Program-made: the position numbers and the translations under genes | Notes under the pieces: model-generated | Told to the model about the DNA's origin: nothing | What the model saw: only the letters and a program-made list of their open reading frames with translations | Databases searched by the model: none | NCBI GenBank assembly: GCA_032622095.1 | Contig: CP136062.1 | Span: 131,831,282 to 131,895,281, forward strand | Reading direction: 5' to 3' | From: Siphonodentalium dalli | Taxonomy: Eukaryota > Mollusca > Scaphopoda > Gadilida > Siphonodentaliidae | Length of the DNA: 64,000 nt | Shown here: positions 59,401 through 64,000 of the stretch, one piece after another | How the letters are laid out: every line of letters begins with the position of its first letter | Position numbering within the stretch: the stretch's first letter is position 1

Positions 59401-62400
59401 GGTCAGCATAGGGATCCCTTCTCAGTGCAGCTCTACAAAAAAACAAAAAAACTCCAAAGTCAACAAATCTCAGAAATATCACCATCAGTATGGCTTTCCA
59501 AAATATGACTTTATGGAGCTTGCCATCATATTATTTAAGCCTATATAATTTATTCGTATTTAAATTTATGCAGTACTATTTTTCGCGAACCCATTTAATA
59601 GTGCGCAATTTAAAACTTTATAACCAATGTATGCTATTGTACAAACACATGTTTAGCCTCAAAATATGAGAGATATGTTCGAATTATGAAAACAAGTTTT
59701 GAAAAATAATAACAACCATTTTTTCATGAAGGTCGATTGAGAGATTGACAGGAAATATTTTTTAAAAATATATTGCAAGAATATTGATTCTATTTCAATA
59801 ATTTTCTGGCAGACATAAAAACGCATACTGATTCATCTTTTCAGACATTATATAGTTTTATGGTGATTATTCCTAAAAAAAAAATAGTTCTGCAAATGGC
59901 TCCAATGCATGCAAATGTTGATTTTGTTCTCAAGTTGGCATCCTACGAGGTATTTGGTTTTTCTCCTTTTGGTTTCATGTCAATGATTCCAAAACTATTT
60001 GAATATCAGACTGATTGTTTGGAGCATAACACATATAAACACACATATTCACAACCACATAAAGAACAGTTATGATATGCAGATGTACATTTACAGGAAC
60101 GATTAAGAAAGAAAACTGTCATATTAAAATTTGTACACTGTAGTGTAAATTAAAAACTGAGCGAAAAATATTACCATGTGAAATTAAATACGAGTAAGGT
60201 AGTGTGCAAAGCGCTGTAACTCTGTTGAAAATGGGTGGCCAAACCTCAAAATATATCTTGACCTGTATTTTGTGGAAGTGAACCTAAACAATTTCATTCA
60301 ATTTAGTTCATTAGAATTAAAGCTATCATCCAGAAATGAAATATGGCCAGACCAAAAGCATAATAAGTTCCGTTTTTGTTTTAAACAGGCGGGCGTAAAA
60401 AAGTTAATATTGAATAAAGACATCCCATATTCAAGTCTCTTGCAATCAAAATCTTTCTATTTCATCATGAGGCAGTACGGTTTCAATAAAACTATTCTAC
60501 AGAGCTTAATATCATGTAGTAAGCTTATATCAAGTATAAAAAGTTAATTACATATATATTTTTTCCCATTATGGAGTTTCTCTTCCCTGAACTTTTGATA
60601 TAGATTCTGGATAATTGTTTAAATCGTATATGGGTGTATTGAATCTGAGTATGTTCTGCTGATTTTCTTATAAGTGCCTCATTGAGTTACAGAAATGTAA
60701 TAACCACAATTTTTATCTGATATAAATTATTAATACACATGTATTATATTAAATTGAAGATAAGAAAAATTCTAGTCCTAGAACAACAGCCATGCATGCC
60801 ACACTGAAGGTTGGTTGAATTTGTATATACATTTACCATATCTTTCAATATTCTACCTCACAAAACTTTCTCATTCAACTTTTATGATTTGTTGTATAGT
60901 GCTTTGCTATTTTTGAAAGAATCCTAATGATCAAACTTTCAACAAGAATAATCATATACCTCAATATTCAATTATTGAATAGCTCCTTGCTTGCAATTGT
61001 GAAAGCCATTTCCGAAGGTACTGAAGATTAACTTTACTTATAATTTGCTTATAAGTTGTGAATTTTGCCGGACAGTTAAATGTATCAACTTTCAACAAGG
61101 ATAATCATATATCTCAATATCCATTCTTTTAATCGTAAAACAAGCCCCCTTCTCAAGCCATTTTCAAAGTTTACTTGTCAAAATTTGCCTATGTAAAGCT
61201 GTGATTTTTGTGGGATAGTTAAATGGATAAACTTTCAACAAGAATAATCACATACCTCAATATTCTTTTATTAACACAGTAAACAAGCCCCTTGCTTGCA
61301 ATTGTGAAAGCCATTTTTGAAGTTTACTAAGATTAACTTGTCAAATTTAGCTGTGAATTTTGCGAGACAGTTTAATGGATATCAGACTATAATCAAATAT
61401 AGTACAAAATGTAACAAATACGCTATGAACGACACTATGACATTGCTACGTGATCACCCTTAAAAAAAATTTATGGTGATGGCAGCACCTCAGGTTTTGA
61501 CAAGAAAAACGGTGGAAACTTGTTAATTATAGCAAATTCCACCAATGTTTGAAATAATAAAAAAAAATATGCATGTATTGTCATCTATTATGGCAAAATA
61601 AGTATTTTTCCAGGAGGAATAGTCCAAGATCCACTCGGTAGATAATGTCTCCTGTCAGACCACTATTTTGGCACAGAGAACTCAAATCTATGCATGAGCT
61701 ACATACCAAAATGTAACCACTTTCTTAAGAAGTTATATTTGGAGAAAAAATGGTTGGGAATGAAAGATTTTTTAAATTATCTAAATATTTCTGATATATT
61801 GTAAATTTTTGTTGAAGTGATCACAAATATATATATACTATTATACTTCTTGGCTACCATTCATTACGGATGATGAAACAAAAAATTAAATTAACACAAT
61901 TAAAATGTTAGTGGTAATCAAGCTTCTTTTTATTATTTTACACGACAAGTAGCAATGACTATGTGGGAAAACAACATCTACAACACACAGTCATCTGTGA
62001 ACAAAGAAAAATCCATAACATGTTTGAATAATTTCTTTGAAAATTGGTTAGCAGTTGACAGAGCAAAGCTATGATGCGAAATTTGATCATTTGTTCCTGA
62101 AATTTTTATTTAGGCAACATGGTCTTTGTAGTAAACTTGAGGAATATTCAGATAATAACAAGCTGTCACAAACTGTTTTCGTGTGAATATCAAATGAAAC
62201 AGTACATTTATCTCCATTGTAATCCACCAATTATTTTTTTTTAAACTGCATGAAAAGCACATTTTATTGACATTATAGGCTAAAAAGTGAGTTTTTGGTA
62301 CATTCCATCCAGTTACTCAGAACAGCACCCGAACAGCTTCCTGTTAATGACAACTGTATCTATAGTAAACAACTTTGCGGTTGTGTTCCATTACAATGCT

Positions 62401-62585
62401 GAACATGCAGCATTTTGTAAGTTAGGGTGCATTCATGTTTATACTGTTTTGATGAAAAACAAAAATTTTAAACTCTCCAACTAGAAATGGATACTGTTTG
62501 GATATATTCAAAGTATGACTGTATAAGGGTTTATTTCATATACCTTTCTGGAGTATCTATTGGTAGATCTGCACCACCACCACGT
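41050..62585 (-). CDS. NCOA5: Nuclear receptor coactivator 5 (NCOA5) orthologue, 3' part, five exons
   Basis: Spliced minus-strand gene; the 5' end is beyond the window. Exons are 62544-62585, 59292-59432, 58447-58646, 51799-52065 and 41050-41450. All introns are GT-AG and phases join without a break, giving 349 visible residues and a TAA stop at 41050-41052. Visible order: DPY/RD-rich repeats (about 17-45), an anticodon-binding-like domain (about 50-128) ending HGTPQEHRNMP, an LxxLL box LLNLL (180-184) followed by ADNRQL and a helix YLRERK, a Gln-rich helix (about 227-240), then INFDNPTVQKALDNLIQSGP and a glycine/proline/arginine-rich tail. This order and these signatures match animal NCOA5, a nuclear protein that modulates transcription with nuclear receptors such as the estrogen receptor. 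Human NCOA5 is about 580 residues, so the N-terminal RD-rich region is missing here. Introns are about 3.1, 0.65, 6.4 and 10.3 kb and are filled with transposons. Confidence 0.93.
42240..42625. repeat. GGGCCATAACTC tandem block with terminal hairpin, copy 1
   Basis: Two ~155 bp units share (A)AAAGGGG(C)CATAA(C)TC, AATCGGATCAAACCCATATT and ATTTTGGGCTGA. The end hairpin GTGTACC...GGTACAC lies at 42593-42619 after GGACGGAC. Confidence 0.8.
43215..43756. repeat. GGGCCATAACTC tandem block with terminal hairpin, copy 2
   Basis: Three ~155 bp units, then an ACAGACAG/ACGG tract and hairpin GTTTACC...GGTAAAC at 43722-43748. The last 120 bp closely matches window positions 8-125, which fixes the 3' end of the family near CATAA. 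Confidence 0.85.
43757..44797. other. Intron sequence; no exon seen
   Basis: Contains the short repeat ACACTGTAGCTCAACTTGGA (43840-43860) and a degenerate CCATATGAAGTTTGG unit. No coding signal. Confidence 0.5.
44806..45988. mobile_element. Non-autonomous hAT element in NCOA5 intron
   Basis: Ends TAGTGATGAGCCG (44806) and CGGCTCATCACTA (ending 45988). The exact 8 bp duplication TTCTTCTG lies at 44798-44805 and 45989-45996. Both ends are rich in ATCGG/CCGATTGT motifs (for example AATCGGCCGATTGTG on each side), as expected for hAT subterminal binding sites. Interior open frames (44783-45175 minus, 45216-45557 plus) show no transposase motif. Confidence 0.92.
46110..46860. repeat. CCAAGATGGC tandem repeat, intronic copy
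   Basis: Units near 46240, 46400, 46555 and 46725 share AAATC(C/A)AAGATGGC, CCATGTTTTTCAAC, TAGAGGT(C/G)A(C/T)CC and GATCAGATGAGGGATGTGG. It is preceded by GTGTCAATGACACTGTAGCTC (46110-46135). Same family as 640-925. Confidence 0.8.
47297..47400. repeat. ~68 bp tandem duplication
   Basis: GTACAATCACATCTTGTTGA-TTTCATCCATGT occurs at about 47298 and 47366. Confidence 0.8.
47930..51365. repeat. Large AGTTATGGCCCTGG repeat block with terminal hairpins
   Basis: At least eight ~150-160 bp units (GAGTTATGGCCCTGG, TTTGAACAAATCTGA, ACATCCACACCAAATATGAA) near 48070, 48235, 48385, 48860, 50710, 50840, 50990 and 51145. ACGG tracts lie at 48530-48560 and 51295-51320, and a final hairpin TAGCTCCACC...GGTGAGCTA at 51331-51364. 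Palindromic ATGAGGTCCCC cassettes occur at 49845-49935 and 50130-50220. It is paralogous to 26.7-28.3 kb. A 638 bp insertion (48983-49620) splits it. Confidence 0.85.
48983..49620. mobile_element. Mutator-like MITE with 10 bp target duplication
   Basis: Inverted ends AAGGTAGCAGTACACGATTT (48983) and AATCGTGTATTGCTACCTT (ending 49620). The exact 10 bp direct repeat AATATGTATC lies at 48973-48982 and 49621-49630. The paralogous block at 26990-27010 reads TTTAATATGGAGAAG without an insert, giving an empty site. Duplications of 9-11 bp fit the Mutator superfamily; no transposase is present. Confidence 0.85.
51799..52065 (-). CDS. NCOA5: NCOA5 exon with LxxLL coactivator box
   Basis: 267 nt, acceptor TTTCTGTAG and donor GCAG|GTATGT. 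It encodes HRNMPTEDAMSFIARNYEKY, a short proline/glycine linker, then DISYLLNLLADNRQL and a helix IDRVVKYLRERKAKIM. LLNLL fits the LxxLL nuclear-receptor box that sits at the equivalent place in vertebrate NCOA5. The acidic/charged stretch between the RNYE-Y motif and the LxxLL box is much shorter than in vertebrates. The exon is flanked by degenerate GGCC(A/C)ATAACTC-type repeats and begins a 6.4 kb upstream intron. Confidence 0.93.
52066..52666. other. Intron sequence, AT-rich, no feature
   Basis: Poly-A rich stretches near 52260 and 52370; no coding or repeat ends seen. Confidence 0.5.
52675..54078. mobile_element. Outer hAT element, host of a nested hAT
   Basis: Ends CAGGGACCAGCCTAGAGG (52675) and CCTCTAGGCTGGTCTCTG (ending 54078). 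The exact 8 bp duplication ATATAGCG lies at 52667-52674 and 54079-54086. CACTTCTCCC/GGGAGAAGTGG motifs recur at both subterminal ends. Without the nested insert it would be about 330 bp, a MITE-sized hAT. Confidence 0.93.
52777..53839. mobile_element. Nested hAT element
   Basis: Starts TAGGGCAGTCTGCGAA and ends TTCGCAGGTCCCTA, an imperfect inverted pair. The exact 8 bp duplication GCATATTT lies at 52769-52776 and 53840-53847. Subterminal GATTCGATTCGG/CCGAATCGG motifs occur on both sides. It lies wholly inside the outer hAT, so it came later. Confidence 0.92.
54087..54452. other. Intron sequence, no feature
   Basis: AT-rich; nothing supportable. Confidence 0.4.
54453..54908. mobile_element. 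Second copy of the TTAA MITE
   Basis: Right end GATTGAGTACCT followed by TTAA (54909-54912). The left end AGATGCAAAATCC after TTAA (54449-54452) is a mutated AGGTACTCAATCC. The body shares ATTACTATTTCTTTGGCTT and GGGGGTAAAAAATATTTG with 3187-3666. A poly-G run sits near the right end. Confidence 0.8.
54913..57055. other. Intron sequence with a degenerate three-unit repeat
   Basis: GTCAA(A)GT-A-GGAGGTACGGTC recurs near 55815, 55957 and 56128 with ~145-170 bp spacing, each followed by similar text ending in a histidine-free AT-rich stretch. Otherwise anonymous. Confidence 0.5.
57062..57302. repeat. Three tandem hairpins, 95 bp period
   Basis: Units at 57062, 57157 and 57253. Each is a palindrome with CCAAT-ATTCTCTTATA and TATATAAGA-AATGCA-TGG arms; the first two carry the centre TCTCCCATAGGGAG, the third has lost it. 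Linkers TTACAA(G/T)GTCAAGGTAAATA separate them. Confidence 0.85.
57303..58446. other. Intron sequence, no feature
   Basis: AT-rich with TTATATTATATTATGAAA-like low complexity near 57640; no exon seen. Confidence 0.4.
58447..58646 (-). CDS. NCOA5: NCOA5 exon encoding the core of the anticodon-binding-like domain
   Basis: 200 nt, acceptor TATTTTTAG and donor CAGG|GTAAGT. It encodes NYAMEIKKKLQESSIVTEIL, a Pro/Asp-rich turn, a helix with EEASRRNCLYTIVLNSQND, then HRSVTLNVLHGTPQ. HRS-T-N---GTPQEHRNMP is the most diagnostic string of NCOA5 and runs across the junction with the next exon (G|AG gives Glu). The related domain in class II tRNA synthetases binds anticodons; NCOA5 is not an enzyme and the fold is presumed to serve protein contacts. 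Confidence 0.93.
59292..59432 (-). CDS. NCOA5: NCOA5 exon with DPY repeats and start of the anticodon-binding-like domain
   Basis: 141 nt, bounded by a polypyrimidine tract plus TGTAG acceptor and a CTTAG|GTAAGT donor. It encodes AALRRDPYADPYSRDPYRDP, then a basic/proline stretch, then VECEVVIMNTQL. The DPY/RDPY repeats are a lineage version of the RD/RDS-rich repeats of NCOA5. CEVVIMN is the first strand of the anticodon-binding-like domain (CEV-I-LN in vertebrates, from memory of the family). Confidence 0.9.
59433..60933. other. Intron sequence, mostly anonymous
   Basis: A decayed GGGCCATAACTC-type unit lies at about 60205-60350 (GTAACTCTGTTGAAAATGGG and CTATCATCCAGAAATGAAAT). Nothing else recognised. 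Confidence 0.5.
60934..61383. repeat. ~150 bp tandem repeat, three units
   Basis: Units at about 60934, 61087 and 61230 start AACTTTCAACAAG(A/G)ATAATCA and contain CCTCAATATTC, AAGCCATTTTC/TGAAG and GTGAATTTTGCGG-ACAGTTAAATG. Confidence 0.85.
61384..62543. other. Intron sequence, no feature
   Basis: AT-rich anonymous sequence; a 65-codon plus-strand frame at 62287-62484 has no support. Confidence 0.4.
62544..62585 (-). CDS. NCOA5: NCOA5 exon (most 5' visible), 42 nt
   Basis: Small exon inferred from the frame. The acceptor tract TTTTTCCTTAG lies just above 62585 and the donor is AG|GTATATG below 62544. It encodes RGGGADLPIDTPE and ends in phase 2, which exactly matches the phase-1 start of the next exon (AG+A gives Arg). 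It is acidic/glycine-rich like the region before the anticodon-binding-like domain. It is short, so the call rests on phase agreement and good splice sites. Earlier exons lie beyond 64000. Confidence 0.65.
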
Positions 62586-62880
62586 CTAAGGAAAAACCAC
62601 AAGATAAATATTCACAACATTTCTGACATGAAAACGCTTATTTGTTATAGTATTAATTCAGCTTAGAGCTGTTGTTTCACAACATATCAAGTCAACAACG
62701 GTAGTGTAAACTTTTTAAGTAAACATCAATTTCGGAATATCAATTGTTTCTTATTAATACAATCCCAATTATGTTCCCGCCTTGTGAATCGATACCATTG
62801 TCAGTTCTAGCAAATTCAATGTATAGCTATAATAGTTAGAGATAATGATTGGATATAAATTAATCTGATGAGAGAGAGAG

Positions 62881-63847
62881 TAGTGCTGGGCAGTATTTCG
62901 GTATACCGATTATAATTAGTAAGATTTTCAATACCGTTACCATCATTTTTTCCCATAATCGGTAAACCTTGAAGATGGTATTATCAGGTTACAGGTCATA
63001 CCGGGTACATTGTGGTTTACCTTTATCCAAATACAAAGAAACTACTTGGTTACTTTTCTGTTTCTTTTTTAGTTGAAGAAACTGTTCATTCTTTACTTAT
63101 GTCACTTCTTTCCCGATGTCATTTGTCAAAATAAGCATTCCTTCGCTACCGGGGACAAAATTCAGTCAGCCCAATATTATATTGCAAGTTATGATTGCAA
63201 CATTCTGTGCTATTTTTAAACCACTGAATGCATGAGACAGCTCATTATTTCTCAGGGTGTTATCGAGTGGGAATGATTGATCACGTTCATAAACGTGGAT
63301 TTATGTGTTATTTATAATAATTTAACCGTGAAGTGCATAATAGTTCTATAAGTTAAATACTTTGAAAGTAACACACCTTATTTCCCAGCATTTAATAAAA
63401 GCATTATATTTATTCACACCCGGGGGAACATACCAATATCCAACTTAACAGCACGTGCTCTGTGCGAGTCAGCGGGGGTTATTTTAAAGCTCTTGGATGT
63501 ATCCACTGAATGATGCTTCCATAACTTGCAATTATTAACTGTAATTGAGATCAGCATACCTTGTCATCAATCCATGCATGATGCATGCAGACAAAAGATA
63601 CATTGCCACCGTTTGTTAATCCATAATTGTATGAAACAGAGCATTTGGGTGTGTGTGTCTCCTTATTTATTGTAAGCTGTGTAGCTATTCGATTTCCTCC
63701 AAAAACAGTTGGCTTGTGTACTGGTCAAACGATCACTACTCAACAAGAGTTTTAAGGGATTAGTGGAAATAAACGGTAATACGGTATACCGCTGTATGGT
63801 TTTAGGATTAACGCAGTATTTTTATGCTTCAACACCGCCCAGCACTA
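62881..63847. mobile_element. Non-autonomous hAT element upstream of the first visible NCOA5 exon
   Basis: Ends TAGTGCTGGGC(A)GT (62881) and AC(C)GCCCAGCACTA (ending 63847), with subterminal CGGTATACCG on both sides. Flanks AGAGAGAG (62873-62880) and AAAGAGAG (63848-63855) are a 7/8 match, a mutated 8 bp duplication in a purine-rich site. No transposase motif inside. Confidence 0.88.
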
Positions 63848-64000
63848 AAAGAGAGATAACATAATTTACAAAACTATCATTTTAAAAGTGTCGCTAGGCC
63901 ACAGGTCACACGAATAATGTGGCTTTATTTGACTGGTAGATTTTTTAGAAATAAAAAATATTTATTCTTTGAATGATTATTGAATAAAACTTTATTTCCA

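Overview
This is a eukaryotic, AT-rich, intron- and repeat-dominated window, most likely from a marine mollusc, probably a bivalve. The case for that is the spliced animal gene plus abundant tandem ~150-165 bp repeats carrying phrases such as GGGCCATAACTC and CCAAGATGGC next to ACGG tracts. This style is familiar from bivalve pearl-like/Helentron-like elements; the species itself is inferred, not proven.

Only one conserved host gene is supportable: the 3' two thirds of a nuclear receptor coactivator 5 (NCOA5) orthologue on the minus strand. Five exons lie at 62544-62585, 59292-59432, 58447-58646, 51799-52065 and 41050-41450. All junctions are GT-AG and all phases agree, giving 349 visible codons with a DPY/RD repeat stretch, an anticodon-binding-like domain, an LxxLL box and the conserved C-terminal tail. 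The 5' end lies beyond position 64000. Introns are 0.6-10.3 kb and hold hAT-type elements, one of them nested inside another.

The first 40 kb hold no convincing host gene and are a layered transposon landscape. A ~163 bp tandem array (2061-12512) is split by two long inverted-repeat elements. Element A (2469-4740) has a 5 bp target duplication and ~770 bp arms, one of which carries a TTAA-flanked MITE absent from the other. Element B (4918-11170) is a 6.25 kb palindromic composite holding a dead Tc1 transposase. Downstream come a GGGGTAACTTTGAAC-bounded element, a Crypton-like recombinase fragment, and a hAT element (14931-16533) with an 8 bp duplication that still encodes a hAT dimerisation domain. 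Next are a perfect 194 bp triplication (20671-21252) and element C (21892-24858). C is a second long inverted-repeat element with a 5 bp duplication and ends starting CACTGTC, which suggests Transib/RAG-like affinity. After that come ~163 bp tandem repeats, two large paralogous repeat blocks (26.7-28.3 kb and 48.0-51.4 kb), two tRNA-derived SINE remnants, and remnants of two non-LTR retrotransposons (31.1-32.3 kb minus; 33.5-34.0 kb plus).

From 34 to 41 kb the sequence is mostly AT-rich flank with a duplicated repeat near 36.3-36.7 kb. I see no rRNA, bona fide tRNA, CRISPR array or bacterial-type operon. The clearest new-looking biology is the set of elements with duplicated target sites, above all the pair with CAC-starting ends, 5 bp duplications and several-hundred-bp inverted arms, plus the common architecture of the tandem-repeat families that end in ACGG tracts followed by a hairpin.
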